A stretch of DNA of 64,000 bases from Strobilurus pachycystidiatus (GCA_019915135.1 JAHLMK010000045.1:20342-84341), one strand, 5' to 3'; counted from the stretch's first letter, positions 45,100-59,944 are shown. Numbers and translations: made by a program. The notes: generated by a model not told the origin, from the sequence alone.

Positions 45100-46801
45100 A
45101 TGCCACTTTTTCCAGTGCTGATTAGTCGCGCGGTACCTTATACTATGCGCATAGGCAGACGCGTTCTATTGGATCACGAACTCGCCGTTTACCTACGAGC
45201 GTCTCATGAAGAATATGTCGCTTCACCCTCCCTCGGCCCGACCCTTACTGGTGAAGGTGCGATTATCCTAAGCTCGAGGCGTTCATACTTGTTAACGAGT
45301 CGTTACAGAATCGAAGAGTTTCATCGACGCCTTGACGGGTGACTTCTGTCCTCCGGATCATTATGGATTGCAGGATACGTCCGTATTGCGCAATACCAAC
45401 GCGTGTATGTATACCTGTTTACAACTCTGCACGAGTCTAATCTTGCATGAAGCTTCTACGGAAACATCACACATCGTATCGACCGCTGTCACTGGCGCAA
45501 ACACAGACTCATTACAACTCGAAGCGTCGACGTCTACATTTCACGAACACGCTCATAATGGTCGTTACCCTTCGTGGCCGTTCACGATTCATGCACCCAA
45601 GTCATGCGCATCTATCGCGGGTGCTGAAGCTCGTACATTTCCTCCGGAAATCTGCGACTTGATAATGTCATTCGTAACCGACGGAAAGACTGCGCGTCAT
45701 GCCAACGAAGCTACTCCCGCGTTCTCGGCTACTCGCGCATTGTTATTCCATACGATGACAGTATGCCCCGAACGTGGTTTCCGTGCCCTCTCTCATTTCC
45801 TGACTTCGACTTGTGCGCATAATACCCCAGGAGTCGGCTCGTATGTTAGGGAGTTGGTGTTGGAGCGATTTGAGTCAGAGCTAGGCTTCGAGGACACTAT
45901 GGCTCTACAGGCTGTGCTCCTTCAGCTTTCGCTTCGCAGATCGCTCAAGATAACACTTCGTGGTGTAACTATACACTGCACGGAGATACTCTTGAACACT
46001 CTGAAGGACGACAGGATCACGTCTCTCATTTTAACCGATTGCACGTACCGAGCAGATCACCTCATGAAGATCATATCCGGTCTTCCCTCTCTGATAGACC
46101 TTCGACTTGGCGCGCAACGAAACGCTTGTATCTGCACGGAAAATGATCCTACTGACATCCCAGCACCATCTGCCCGTCTCGCAAGTTTTTTGTGGCGCAG
46201 AGAAATAGGTCGCAGTCTATTGGAAGAGCCCATGGTCTTTGATTGGCTCGGAGTGTTGTTGACTGACGTGAAAGACTTACGATTGATGTACGACGAGGAT
46301 GACGGTGACATAGTCGACGACCTTCTCCGCATCTGCGCTCCGTCGGTTGAAAGATTATGTCTGAATGTCCAGGGTAAGCCTGACACCTTCCCGCCACTAT
46401 TCAGTGAATGACAGTCTCTAGATGTGGACTTCTCGTTCCCGCAGGTTCCATTTCCACGTATGCGACTCTTAGTAGTGAAACTCTCCGCGCGGGAGCTTCA
46501 AGACTTTGTAACATCGCTGGCAGTCGCAAAGAAATGTACCTCACTCAAACAACTCATGATCTCTATCGTCGTCGATAGCGATGCAATTCTCGCGCCAACA
46601 CAGTGGGACTTGCTGGCATCCGCCTTGGAGACGACGTTTCCCAATTTGTCTACACTCGGGATCAGACTACTCGTGGACACCTACTCGCAGTTTGGAGGCG
46701 AGGTGGAATTCAAAGATATGATGGGCGGAATTTCATTCAATTCAGATGTAAATCTATTCTTCACCCCTCCTGGACGATGCATCTGGGGTGTCGATCTATA
46801 A
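45100..46801 (+). CDS. F-box/LRR-like protein 2, copy 2
   Basis: Second copy of 3882-5583: exons 45100-45250, 45309-46373 and 46422-46801. No difference seen. Confidence 0.65.
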
Positions 46802-46949
46802 GAAATGTCGTCGTATTCAATTGTAGTTCAGTTCTATTTATATAGCAAGCCGTGTTGAATTCCAACTCAAGTCTCCCGATATAGTAATGCTGAGAGGGTG
46901 TATATAAGTTGAGTGCGCGCGCGAGTATCACGCATCCATACCGAACATC

Positions 46950-48263
46950 ATGAAACCCAAGGCCAAAAAAAAGTATGTCGTGTCGCAAGAGTATTATACC
47001 ATGCTGACTTATGCGTTAGAATGCGTCGCGTTACAACTCGAACTGTGGCTATATTCATTCGCAAAACAACCCCCCAACTGCCACAGGAGATTATCGACTA
47101 CATTGTCGACCTCATCGATGATGGTGCCACATCGACGTTCCAGAATCTGTTGTTGGCGAACTCTTCGTTCCACTTCTCGGCTAGCCAGCGATTGTGGGAC
47201 ACCGTTGTATTTTCTGGCAAGAATTTCAACAAGCGCATTGCCGAATTCATGGATAAGAAGGATGTCTTATCCTTCGTTCGGACTATTCGTCTGAGGAGAC
47301 TGACTCCGTGTCGATCTCAAGCTTTGGGTACCCTCCTCGCCCATCTCACTTTCGTCGATATTCGTGTATCGTTCATCCTCGACAACTGTCATCTTGGCGT
47401 TCTATGTACAGACATTGCCAAGCGCTATCTGCACGTCGCCAAATCCGTGAAGGTGTGGAACGGTATAGGATCCGACGCCGAGACATCCTCTCTTTTGAAC
47501 CATATAACTGGTGTGAGGACGCTGGAACTCAAAGGCGCACCAACAACTCCTATATCCCCGTTCCACCCTCAGCTTCCGCCGCTTTCTGCTGATCCCCCAC
47601 CTATCCTGCAGGATCTTATTGTACTAAAGATTTCGGACCACGACGTCAGACCCGGATATATGGAAGGTATCGTGTGTCGAGAGAGGTTCATCCCTTCTTG
47701 CATATCGGTGGAGCAGTTAGTCCTGCGCGTCAAGAGACAATCCTGCCATAATGCGCATGCACTCGTGAGAGTCGCCGCTAGGTCGTTGGTGACGCTTCAA
47801 ATTCACATAGGCGCGTGGTTACCAGATATTTGCAGATTCATCCTGATGTCTTCTAGAGCCCTTATGCGCGTTGGAACCAGTGAACTTACGTGACGCTCAT
47901 CAACTTGCGTACGTGTCTGTCGGATACTGCAGCGTCCATGCCCCGGCTCTCTTAGAAACACTCCATTCATTACCACACCCATCGTGTCTTCGAAGTCTGA
48001 GTGTCATTCTTTCCATACGCCCTACCGCCGTCGGAGATAACTTTTGGGGGAACCTAAAGGCCTGTCTTGGCGACGTTGGACACTTTCCCAACTTTTCTGA
48101 ATGCGACATTCATCTCATTCCGTCCTTCCAACGAAGAACGCCCTTCAAACGCGTACTATGGGGTAAAATTTCGCGTTTGATGGATGGAAGCACTAAAGTA
48201 CGAATCAATTGTCTGGATGAATGGTACGGCTGGCGTCGTTGGAGTGATTCGGGTAAACAGTAG
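46950..48263 (+). CDS. F-box/LRR-like protein 3, copy 2
   Basis: Second copy of 5732-7045: exons 46950-46972, 47020-47889 and 47933-48263. No difference seen. Confidence 0.72.
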
Positions 48264-48779
48264 TATATGTAGACTATCAAACGCTTGTATTTGTTAAAAC
48301 CATGTAATCTACTTTCTTTGATATGTCGGATGAAGTCGTCCAGAGCATTCTTCTTCCTTCTTCAATATTGTCTTCTCAGCGCCAGCTTTGCGTTTGTAAG
48401 CGCGCTGGTATAATAGGCATCGGGCATGCTTGCTTGTTGTCATCCCAACAATATCGATCTCATTTGACCCGAGACTCTTGTGTTGAGTTCAAGGTCAACC
48501 TCACAGCGACGATGCACTAAAAGTATGACTCAGTCAGGAACCTTGGACTCACCGAACGCGAAGACATTGCTCATCCCTTACCCTCCATGCATAACATGCT
48601 ACAGTCCCCTTGCAAATGCATGCACTGTGAATTCCTCATCACGTCTGAGCACTCATATGCTAGTCCCAGTCGTGTGAAGGTCAAAAACTGCTATTGGATC
48701 GGCTAAATCCGATATGATGACTCAGTACAGCGCTTTGTCTTTAAAAGGGTCTCAGCTATTCCAAACTCTCATGTTAACC

Positions 48780-49283
48780 ATGTCTTCCTCCTACGTTGTC
48801 GCCCTGCACTTCGCTGTAGACGCCCTCGAACCGGAACTCGTTGTTCTGCCTTTGGAGAAATCAGCTCGCCACTTAGTTGTTCCCTTTGACGCGACTGCTG
48901 AATTAGTGGCGGATGCACTGGATGAATTCAAACTTGGCCCTGGTCCTGCAAGCGTCGATATCACGACACCCTTTGGGATCTCAGTCACAGTTTATTTCTG
49001 TCCTTTCCAGTGCATATCTGCTGGAGATTATGATCACAACATGCGCAATTTAGCACTCTCGTATGGGAGGCCCTACCGTCGAGATTTCTGGTCAGGGAAT
49101 GTAGTTGCACATATGCATCATCATCGGACCCCACTCGACATCCGAACCGTTGATGATATTCTTTTGGTGAAAAGAGTTGTACATAAGTACGGAACCGCTA
49201 GCTTCTACGCTTATCATGCTGACGTAGTTGTGTATGCAGATGGGTCCAGAACTATATTGAACGGTGGGACGAGCATTTCGTGA
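48780..49283 (+). CDS. Orphan protein (about 167 aa), copy 2
   Basis: Second copy of 7562-8065. No difference seen. Confidence 0.45.
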   Translation: MSSSYVVALHFAVDALEPELVVLPLEKSARHLVVPFDATAELVADALDEFKLGPGPASVDITTPFGISVTVYFCPFQCISAGDYDHNMRNLALSYGRPYRRDFWSGNVVAHMHHHRTPLDIRTVDDILLVKRVVHKYGTASFYAYHADVVVYADGSRTILNGGTSIS

Positions 49284-49720
49284 GGCTTCCTTCTCCTATC
49301 GCAGCGATATAATGTTCACAGTGTTTAGAAATATGTTGCCTACGAACAATTGGACCCAGAAAAATCTGCAATATGGGATATATTGTACTGTTGAATTGAA
49401 TGTTGCCACCTTCGCGCGTCTTGCCACGCTTTCTTTTCATAACCCTGATCTCACTCCGAACTTTTTATCCTTGTTTTTGCGAACGCGCTCTCGAAGAAAG
49501 GAAGGTCGACGAGCGAAGGAGGAAGCATACGATGCTTCGGCGAGGCTGGTCAACCTTCCGGTGGACGTGGAGGTTCAGTGCTGGAAAAGTCCCGTAAAGG
49601 GAGTGTATGAATTGGATGCAATTATTAGCGCTTCTCCAATGATCTCGAAGTACAGTATCACGGGAAATGAGTAACCGTCTCAAAGGACCGGACGAGCTAT
49701 AAGTCGCGATGCGCGATACG

Positions 49721-50758
49721 TTAATGACGCATCAGATACAGCGACAAAAAGCATCTGACTGGTGGGTCGGGCGTCTGGGCGGCAGCAGACGCAGGGGTGC
49801 GCGAGGAGCCGACATATGGTTTTGGCGCGAGGTTTTGGTGCTCGCCATGCATGGTAGAGACCGACTGCTCAACGTGCTGGAAGTGCAGAATAAACCGGAA
49901 CAGCAGCTGGTACCGCAGGATCGTCTGGCACGGGACGACAATCGACAGCGGGAACTTGACAATGGTCAAACGCCAAAGCGTCGATGGCTATGAGGGGCTT
50001 CTTGTCAGCGTCCTTTTCCTTGTCCTTCTTGAACACGTCGACTTCGTCTCCGTTACTGGTCTGCCCACTCTCGCCGATGACCTTCATGAGCCATTCGTAC
50101 AGACCGGACGAGGCCATCGTCACTTTGACGTCTTCGCGAAAGAGGGTATCGTCTCCGTGCACATCCGTGTTCAGTGCGAGCTCCAGCAGGCTCCGAAATT
50201 TGGCATTGGACGCGAATTTGGTCGACTTGCGCAGCTCCGTATGGGCAAGGTCGAGGAAATGAGGGAGGAAGAAGGACTGGGAGAGGAAGAGGTAGCGCTT
50301 GAGGGAACGAAGGCGGGGTATCAGCTGCTGATGTTTCAAAAGGAGCTGTAAAATTGGGCGAGCACGCATTCTCAACAAACTCGTAGTAGAATCTGAAAAT
50401 GATGAGCGTACGGGTCTGGTCGGTGATGCGTGAGCGAACCTGTCGTCATCCATGTCATACAATTCATTGATAGACGAGACGCGTTGGTTTTCGAGCCCGC
50501 ATTCTCGTATGACGTTAAGGTACTTCCCTGGTCTTTGGTATGTGACTTGCCTCGGCTAGTTGCACGCCCGGCGTTCTGACCATGGTGACGTACGGCTTCC
50601 CGGCTGCTCTGCGGAGCTGGCAGTGGGATCGCCGGACATATTCTGCATGCGTTTGTAGATTAGGGTGAGGACTTCTTCGCCCTTGACTGCGATGCTACTG
50701 CTGTTCGCAAGACCGATCTTGTCGACTTCACTTATGACTGCTTTGAACTTGGCGCCTA
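49721..50758 (-). pseudogene. GCP2/Spc97 fragment, copy 2
   Basis: Second copy of 8503-9540 with the same frame breaks, so the damage predates or is shared by both copies. Confidence 0.88.
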
Positions 50759-53700
50759 CACGTCGGCTTCACGATGAACCCGCCGGATAACGGACTGGCT
50801 TCAAGGGCAGCAACCTCCCCTGCCTTGTTCAATCGTTGCGTCTTGGATTGTTTTGGTGATTGGTCAGATCAAGCCTTCTACCAAGTCGGTCTGGAGTTCA
50901 CCAATAACCTCGACCTGGATCCTTCTTCCTACTACGTCCCGCCGATTTAATTTCCCATTGCGTATCGTGGACTTTCCATGCCACCTATTCACCGAACGGC
51001 CGTTGTCAACGCTCTTGTCCACGTTCATTCCTCTTTGCATCAGATCAACAAGCGTCTTAGTCGATGCCAAGGTCGATACAACTATGTCACGCCGCGCCAT
51101 TACTTGTCTTTGTGAGTTGGCATATTACAGTGACACGCAACTGAGATAACAGAACTATGTCAGCATCAATCATTACGTTCGCCTTTACACCGGAAAACGC
51201 GTCGAACTGGAACTTGAAGAGCAGCAGCGACGTTGGTTCAGACAAACTTCGTGGCACCGTGACGCAGGTGGAAGAACTTCGGAAGAGTCTTGCTATCAAA
51301 CGGACACAGCTGGAGGCAAAGGATGCCGAATCGAACGAAAAGTTGAAGCGCATGGTGTCCGACCAGCAACAGGCGGAGCAGAAGAAGACCGCATCCAACG
51401 AAATGCAAGCTGCCTTGGTCGAGCAAGATAAGCACATCGAGCAGAGAAAGGCCATTGCCGCAGCAGACCTCGCCAACGCAGAACCCGCCGTTCTTGAAGC
51501 CCGAGCCGCCGTCTCCAATATCAGACGGCAGCACTTGCAAGAAGACCGAGCCATGGCCAATCCTCCGGAAGCAGTCAAATTGGTGATGGAATCCGTTTGT
51601 ACTGTCCTTGGCCACATAGTTGACAGCTGGCGCACGGTTCAGGGTATCATGGGTCGTGAAGATTTCATCCAGAATATTGTCAACTTCGACACTGCTGCCC
51701 AGATGACCAAGCATCTCCGCGACGTCATGAAAAAGGACTTTCTCAGTAGGCCCACCTACAAACTTCGAAACCGTACAGCGTGCCAGTAGGGCTTGTGAAT
51801 CGTTGGTGAAGTGGGTTTTGGTCCAAGTACAGTTCTCCGACATCTTGGATCGCGTGGAGCCCCTTCGAAACGAAGCCCAATCTCTGGAAACCCAGGCGGA
51901 GACGACCAAGAAGCAGGCGACTGCGATCATTGATATGATTGCTGAACTCGAGTCGAAGATTGCGCGCACAAAGAAGAGTACGCTCTTCTGATCAGGGAAA
52001 CCCAGGCCATCAAGGTGGAGATGGAGCGGGTGCAAAGCAAAGTCGATCGCCGTATGAAGCTCTTGGAAAGTCTGTCCTCCTAATGGAATGTCTACCATCG
52101 TTGGGGACGTCTTGTTATCCGCAGCATTCCTAGCGTATGGAGGCTTCTTCGACCAACACTATCGTGAAGTGATGTGGCAAGATTGTCTAATCATCTCATC
52201 GACGCAGCAATCACCTTCAAACCCGAGCACTCCTCAACGGAGTATCTATCCACCGCGGACGATCGTTTGAGCTGGCAATCAAAGTCACTTCCAGCGGACA
52301 ACTTGATCACAGATAATGCCATCATGCTCAAGCGATTCAACCGCTACCCGCGCTACCCGTTAATTATCGACCCGACAGGCCAAGCCACTTCTTTCCTCCT
52401 GAATGAATACAAGGAGCGATCGCGAAAGATCACTGTCACCAGTTTCTTGGATGAGGCGTTCCTGAAAGTGCTCGAGAGCGCCCTTCGCTTTGGCAATCCG
52501 TTGTTGATCCAAGACGTGGAGCATCTAGACCCCATCGTACTCAACAAAGAGATACGACGAACAGGTGGTCGGGTGCTCATTCGTCTCGGCAGTCAGTACA
52601 TCGACTTCTCACCATCCTTCATCATGTTCCTTTCGACCCGTGATATATCGGTCGAGTTTTCTCCATATATCTGCAGTCGAGTTACGTTCGTTAACTTCAC
52701 CATGACCCGAAGCAGTTTCCAAAGCCAATCTCTCGACCAAGTACTCAAAGTCGAACGTCCCGGCACGGAACGCAAGCGAAGGGATCTCATGAAGATTCAG
52801 GGTGAATTCCGCCTTCGCATCCGCACTTTGGAGAAGCTGCTTCTTCAGGCCCTCGACGAATCATCCGGAAACATTTTGGACGATGATAAGGTTATCGATA
52901 CTCTGGAGACCTTGAAGCGCGAGGCTGCGGAGATCACATCTAAGGTCGAAGAGACTGATGTCGTGATGAAAGAAGTTGAACAGGTTAACGCTGAGTACCT
53001 TCCCCTTGCACAGGCCTGCACTGCGGTGTTCTTCGTCTTGGAACAGATGAACCTCGTCAATCACTTCTTCTAGTTCTCGCTGCGCTTCTTCTTGGACATC
53101 TTCTACTATATTCTGCACCACGACCCTCATCTCAAGTGTGTTTCAGATTATAGCATTCGTCGGGATATCCTCTTGAACGACTTATTCCTGGTTGTTTACC
53201 GCAGGACGTCTCGGGCATTGCTTTATCGATATCACGTCATGCTTGCCGTATTGTTGGCACTGGTGAAACTGCGAGGAATCGAGGACTTCACTGATGAGCT
53301 CGATTTCTTGCTAGACAGTGCAGACAACGTCGTCGCTACCGTCGGCGGCGCTACATCCTCGTATATCGCGTTCTACTCCCCCGACTAAATGTTACGCCTA
53401 CATGATTACGCGAAGCAGCCCATTTTCATGTCGGTTCAGACGAGCATCGTCGAACAAGAAGATCAGTGGATTCTTTCATCCAGTCTGCCAACCCGGAGGG
53501 ATCTGTACCCAGCCCGTGGGAGCCAAGCACTCGTAAGTTTCCTGGGAGAAGGCGAACGATCGATGCATGCTAATCTTTCTATTAGCTGCTGTTGAGGCGA
53601 TTCGAGCCATGTTGATCGTCAAACTTTGCTCGTGCCCTGACCGCCTACTGCAATCTATTGCCCAGTTTGTCCGCGTCGTGTTCAACACAGACCTTTCCCT

Positions 53701-55083
53701 CGAATCTGCATACGAGCTTGGTGCAGTGGTGTTAGATGAAGTACCAGCTGCCACGCCCCTCGCGCTGATTTCCGTACCGGGACATGATGCCAGTTATCGT
53801 ATCGAAAATCTCATCAAGATCAGCGGGATGAGGTTGTCTTCCGGTGCTATGGGTTCCGAAGAAGCGTTCGCGTTAGCCGATTCGGCCATTGCTGCTGCCG
53901 CCCGCTCAGGAACCTGGGTACTTCTCAAGAACGTCCATTTGGCACCACAATGGCTTTGGCAACTCGAGAAGAAGCTACATACATTGAATCTCACTCGCAA
54001 CTTCCGTCTATTCTGACGATGGAAGCCAATCCTTCGATACCTGTCAATATCCTACGACAGTCGAGGCTGATCATGAACAAACCTCCCCCGGGTGTCAAAG
54101 CTAACTTCCTTGACTCGCACCACAGTATCCCTCCAGCGAGGCTGTCGGAAGGTTCAGCAGAGAAAATTCGCTTGTATTTCCTTCTTGCCTTGTTCCATCC
54201 CGTTGTTTAAGAGCGTCTCCGTTACGTTCCCCTCGGCTGGAGCAAGTCCTATGACCTAAATGGTTCCGATATGGCTTCAGCATTCATCGCTATCGATACT
54301 TGGCTTTCCACTGTTTCCAATGGTCGTGCCAACATTGATCCTGTGACGATTCTTTGGGACGCTCTCCGTACACTGGTCGAGCAATCGGTGTATGGAGGAC
54401 GAGTGGACAGTGATTTCGATCAAAGGATCCTTGACTCCTTCGTTGATGCCTTGTTCACCCCGTCGGCGTACAACGTAGATTTGGATCTCGTACCGTCCTT
54501 GCATGATGGTCATGTTCTCACAGCACCGGACGGCACGAAGATGGATCAATTCCTGAGCTGAATATAGAACCTGCCTGATCGTGAACCGCCTTCATGGTTG
54601 AGCTTGCCGCCTAGTGCTGAACGGGCTATTGCTATTGCTCAAGGTCGGTACCCCTCCGGACTGCCTTAGATGTCCTAACGTATTCTTCTAGGCAACGAAC
54701 TGCTCAACAATTTGCGGAAGATGAGGCTGCTTTCAGACGACGATGACGCCAACCGCTTCGGCTGAAAACAGCGACACGCAACCCGCATGGAGGCGCAGCT
54801 TGCATGACCGCTGCAAGAAATGGCTACAGCGGCTGCCAGAGGTCGGTGCATAGATTGTGTTGAAGCTTTCTCCGTCTGATTTGCTTGTGGAAATTCAACG
54901 TTCTGCCCCAGGCCAACGACAACCAAGACCCACTGTACCGACTGTTCTCTAGGGAAGGCGAAACTGGCCGTCGCCTCATCGGCACGGTTCGTAGTGACCT
55001 GTCAGAACTTGTTAAAGTCTGCCGAGGGGAACTGAAGCAGACTAACCATCTACGCAGCCTCATGAGTGATTTGACAAAAAGTG
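50759..55083 (+). pseudogene. Dynein heavy chain fragment, copy 2
   Basis: Second copy of 9541-13865 with the same internal stops, frameshifts and retained introns. Confidence 0.92.
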
Positions 55084-55728
55084 ACATCTTGTCCGGCCGA
55101 ATCATTAGTTTGAAATCATTAGTTTGCTCAAAGGCGCATCGACGGAGGTGAACACCATGGTGTGGCACTCGGAGGGAGCACAGGTGTCATGGTTGACATG
55201 CCACGGTGGATAGATGCGCATCTAGGTAATCGTCCCTGTCCAGGTGACGAAAGACTGGAGATTTGCATAAAACTTCAAGAGGCGGTGCTCCAAATCCAGC
55301 GGGAGAATGAAGCCCTTCTCGATTCCGAGGGAAGTTGATACTTACCGGAGGGATCATAAAGGAACCAGCCAATGGATGTGGTGCTGACGTATGTGGTCCA
55401 GGACGCAGACGTTAAACTAGATTTCGCATTGTCTAAATCATAGCTTCCGGTGTCTTCCCGGGAATGTGGGCATAAGACAACACTTGGTCATCGCTGCCCA
55501 GAGCACTCGAGTGGGAACCAATTGTAAATCGCCGGTGTTCTCGGCAATCAAAGATAAGATGGCCGGGCGAACCAATGCGAACCGAACCGATCCGCATGCA
55601 CATACTCCGAAATGTATTCAGGCCATCTTCATCCGCGCTTATATTACCTGCCACCATGTCTCATAACGATTGTATTCAAAGCTAATCCCTTTTGACTGTG
55701 GTCTGTGTTCTCTCTTCTTCTCGCCTCA

Positions 55729-56919
55729 ATGGACAACCAAGGTTACTATATCTTCGAAGATGTTGGAAGGCTCAAATACCCATACCCAGACTTCTTCGGT
55801 CTGAGTGACGACGTGATCCATGGGATCTTCACGAGCGAGGTGTTGAGCGTCTTCGATCTCAATTCCGCGGCGCTCTGCAATCATGAACTCTACGACATAG
55901 TCAGGGACGTTCAATGGCGCCGCATCGATTTCCGCTGTCTAGAAAGTACAAGATCAACTTTCTATCTGGAAGACGAAGGCTCCATTTCTAGGCATGTCCG
56001 CGTTCTACGTTTCATCGACCTCCCCCCCGCCCAATGCGTTTATATCAAGGAAATCGTAGACCACACATGTGCCAACATCGCCTCCGCGCAACGCGTCGAG
56101 TCCCATTTTGTCTGGACGACGCTTCCAGACCACTCTGTTCCTATCCCTCTCGAACACGCTACAAACTGCTATCGCGGTTTATATGCCATTCTATCTACCC
56201 TACTCCAATGGACGCCCATCGAATCGCGTAAATGTGACTCTTTAATCATATCCTACCAAACCGACGCGCGCATCGACGAGGACCCTGTTGTCAACCACAT
56301 CCCCACTCCTCTGATTGCCATGTGCGAAAAAAAAACCAGAGCACCTCTCAGTCCCCTTGTTTGGCCGTTATGGGCATCGTGGGCTTTGCACCAGATCGAT
56401 ACAGTCCAACATATCAGCCTGACCGTCCCAGTCTCTCACATGCATTGCGCGCAAGTGTTCTACGACGTGGCTTCGGCAAATATTCGCGCCTTCTCCCTAT
56501 CGTTTTCGGCTAGTAACGGTATGTAATTCGACGCGTGCAAGTCAAAACCTCACATCCGCACAGACGAAGCTTGTAAACCGTTCGAACTTCACGGTAGTTC
56601 CGCACTGAGAGAGTTGTATCTGCGAACATCCGGCGCGAACCTACAATTCGCGTATCAAACAATCCACACGAAATCCTTCGCTCACACACTCGACAAAGTC
56701 ACCTTCTGTGTTCAGATGCGCGACGTTCCTCTGAACGCCACCCATTGGCATGATCTCATGACGGCCCTGGTTGACACTAGTTTCGAGCCGAACCTTGTCC
56801 TTGAGGTCAAGGGTTCATACGCCACCATGATGCTACTTGAACGGCAGGTCGACATCATCCAATCGTGGGCAAGAACCAAGTTTGGCGAACGCCTTTCTTG
56901 TTCGGTGGAGCGTGTCTGA
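55729..56919 (+). CDS. F-box-like protein 4 (381 aa), intact copy
   Basis: Exons 55729-56518 and 56564-56919 join to 1146 nt through a 45-nt intron (GTATGT donor, CACAG acceptor). The N-terminal region LSDDVIHGIFTSEVLSVFDL, at about residues 22-41, fits a degenerate F-box. The remainder has scattered leucine-rich segments (HVRVLRFIDLP, TVQHISLTVP, ALRELYLRTSG) like the other F-box/LRR genes here. An in-frame ATG at 55,705 would add eight residues, but ATG 55,729 (TCAATGGA) has the better context. Probable SCF substrate adaptor by analogy only. Confidence 0.62.
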
Positions 56920-57120
56920 ATTTCGAGGTCAGTCTCAGAATCCGTCGTTCGGAGGTCACTAAATGGAAATAAATTGACAGATATTCAGTTTTGTTCAATT
57001 TTTTTTGTACTCGACTCAATTGAATGCCATTCATATTCAAATATCCATGTACACATATATATGTACGCCAGAATACATGACGGCTTATTCTTCACCGTTC
57101 CCCCTTGCAGTTGTTGAATC

Positions 57121-58144
57121 ATGTCGACTTTCCGTGCCATTATCAACGGCGTTACTGTTTCTGGCTCACCATGCTTTGCTCACCATCATACGATGTGTCC
57201 TCTCAGTATGGCTACTAAATTGTCTGTCGACAACACATCGCACGTCGTTGTTTTCATTGGTCAAAAACGATACTCGTGCGAGATTCCGGTCGTGCCGACA
57301 TCGTCTCTCACAGACAGAATTTTGTTGGGTACAAGTTGGCTCGACTCGATGTGGCGAAATGGGAACATTCTAGGTAGGATTTACTCGTTTTCATACCACC
57401 GAACTCTGACATGTGTAGTGCCGTTCGATGCCATCTACAATCTCTGCAATTCATTGATGGCTGTTAAAGACCACGAGGAAGAGTTTATCATGAACATGAC
57501 CGAAAAGAAATTGTCATGTTCTCTGTCGTCCCACGGCTTGCTGGGTCGTATCACGGGTACCTATACGTCTTTGGAGGATAAGCGAAAGATGTTACTGGAC
57601 CATCTTCTCTTCGATCACTGTCGCAGAGGTGCGGGTCCAGTTTGCCGGTGCGTGAACTGTCTATGTACATCGCATGGTCTCATAAGTCCAAAGCGAGCTA
57701 TCCATCCAATGTTTCAGTGGTCATGTCTCTCCGGGCTATTGCGCGCTTTCCTCACTCTTGGCGTTCATACCCCATGTCGATTCGTCTTGTCTAGCAACAA
57801 TCGCTGCAGTATTCTGCACTACGCCGACGGATATCGATCTCTTCCATGCCGTCGACTCAGCTATACGGAGTCGTTTGACCTCTATGCATTACGGTCCGGT
57901 CGTTGGATCGCGCCCTTATTGGGCCGCTCACCTCTGTCGGCAGTTCTTTGAGAACGATGCTCGGTTCATTCAACGCTTCGCAGACGCTCATCGCATCGAT
58001 ACGAGAAACAAAGATCGCGATGCTTTGATTGGGGATGTTCTACGCCATGCGAGGGAAGGGCAATGTGCCGACTATCGCGGTGTTGCGTCGACGTTCGTAC
58101 CCATTGGCTGCCACGATTGGTTGATGTCAGAAGACAGGGAGTGA
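57121..58144 (+). CDS. Accessory protein A, copy 2
   Basis: Second copy of 15902-16925: exons 57121-57373, 57419-57647 and 57694-58144. No difference seen. Confidence 0.75.
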
Positions 58145-58611
58145 AGGAGTCGCTGTCATACATCATTCTTCCTTATTTCCATCCTAAGAACAGTCAAATT
58201 TTGATACCTCGAAAAGAAGTGTCGGTGTACAATAGTTGTTCATGTCGAATAAAAAAGTGACCCATTTCTTCACGATGTTCATCACACGTTACGGCGGTTC
58301 TGTAGACAGGGTGGAGCGACACTGAAACAATATATTGCAGGCCTTATAGACAGATTCATGGATTGTAAAGCGCGGCATGGATTAAAGATGTGTCTTGACA
58401 TCTTCTTTTTCGGACAACGGTGGCACCTACCGCGTCAATTCAGTAACATGATGTATGTTATTGATGTATTCGCGTACCTTTCCATCCACTCCTCATCTCC
58501 ACATGTATCCTCGGTCGATACAGTCCTTGTACGGGCTAGGGTAAATCGGCGGAGCAGCGTCCTTGTTCGGTGGTATTGGATGTGATTGACAGAACAGTTT
58601 GTTTGTCTTGG

Positions 58612-58645
58612 ACCCACTGTCATTGTATACACATATGACATGGGC
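58612..58645 (+). repeat. 34-bp dispersed repeat, copy in large repeat
   Basis: Counterpart of 17,393-17,426 in copy 2 of the large repeat. Confidence 0.75.
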
Positions 58646-58854
58646 CCAGCCGTCGAGACGAATGATGCGGTGAGGAAGATAAAAGAGAAGAAGAAGAGTG
58701 TGTGACATCACGCCAGTGCCTGTGATACCGTGATACCGTTGCCGAAGTGTTGCCGAAATACCGATGACAATGCCAAGGGACTGAAACGTGCTCGATCGTG
58801 GTTTGGTTTTCAATCAGTGACGTTGCACATCGCACTCATCCACTCTCGCTCGAG

Positions 58855-59208
58855 CTACGTGTGTTGACGACTCTGATCTCTGTCTAACTTTCTAGCAGCG
58901 AACAATGTCTTGCAGTAACTCAAGACAATATTTTGCGCCAAACAACTATCCCTCGCGACGAAACTAACTATGGGCGCGTATACACGCTTGTACGTTCCGA
59001 CCATGAATCTTTCTTGTCCCTTGACTGTCTCATCATGAGCCTGCTCCGCCGTACGAGCCTCCTCTTCGTAATATCTCCGCGTACCTGGACGGCCACCAGT
59101 ATTACCCATACTGAGTATCACTCGAGATGGAAGTATGACCTGAGGATACCAGAAGTCTCGCATCGGCCATCCAAAACTTAAAATCACACCGGTTGGTACT
59201 ATTTTCAT
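58855..59208 (-). CDS. Hypothetical small protein, copy 2
   Basis: Second copy of 17636-17989. No difference seen. It is the last feature before the copies begin to diverge. Confidence 0.4.
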   Translation of the reverse strand: MKIVPTGVILSFGWPMRDFWYPQVILPSRVILSMGNTGGRPGTRRYYEEEARTAEQAHDETVKGQERFMVGTYKRVYAPIVSFVARDSCLAQNIVLSYCKTLFAARKLDRDQSRQHT

Positions 59209-59944
59209 CTATCCTTCCTCAAAATTAACGCCTGAATAGAAGAATAACTCAACATCCCTACCTATCCTCGTTTTCACTGCGTCAGGCGCTAGCAAGCAAC
59301 ATACTGGATGGTCTAGAAAACTTTTTCAACGGGGTATTTCAGCATGGCATCATTAATTTGCATCCGGCGTGCATGTATTTGTGAACACGTACGTCCGAGC
59401 CGCTACTTTTATTCACGGTTTTCACGTCAACTAACGATATTCAGTTCGTCCTGTATTGACTTGACATATCGGAATTTATGTGCATCATTCAATCCATTGA
59501 TCTGCATATGCCCAGAACTTAAAGCACAACTACTACGAAATGCATCGCGATATCTACCAGGCGAACTCAACAGTTCCGATATCGTCTTCAGGACATGCCC
59601 GCCCGGGACTCCTTTTTTTGGACTGCGTCGAAACTGAATTGCGGACGATACGAATGACTCAAGACAACGCAGACGCCAGGCGCGCTTCTCGATCGTTCCC
59701 ATACCGAGATGGGGTGGCATTTTCTCAGTGGTACTGGGATATCATACGTGAGATACATCTAACCTTGTCACCACGCCCACCCTGTGGTAACCCGACTCCC
59801 CCTCCACGTCCTACCCCCCTGCACTTTCCCCTATACCCCTACAGTCACCTCTTTTGTCACCGAATCCGTACCATGGCTCTCCAACCCACCCCTCGTCCCC
59901 GTCCTATTCGCACGCGGAGCCACAATCACACGTGCAGGTGACGA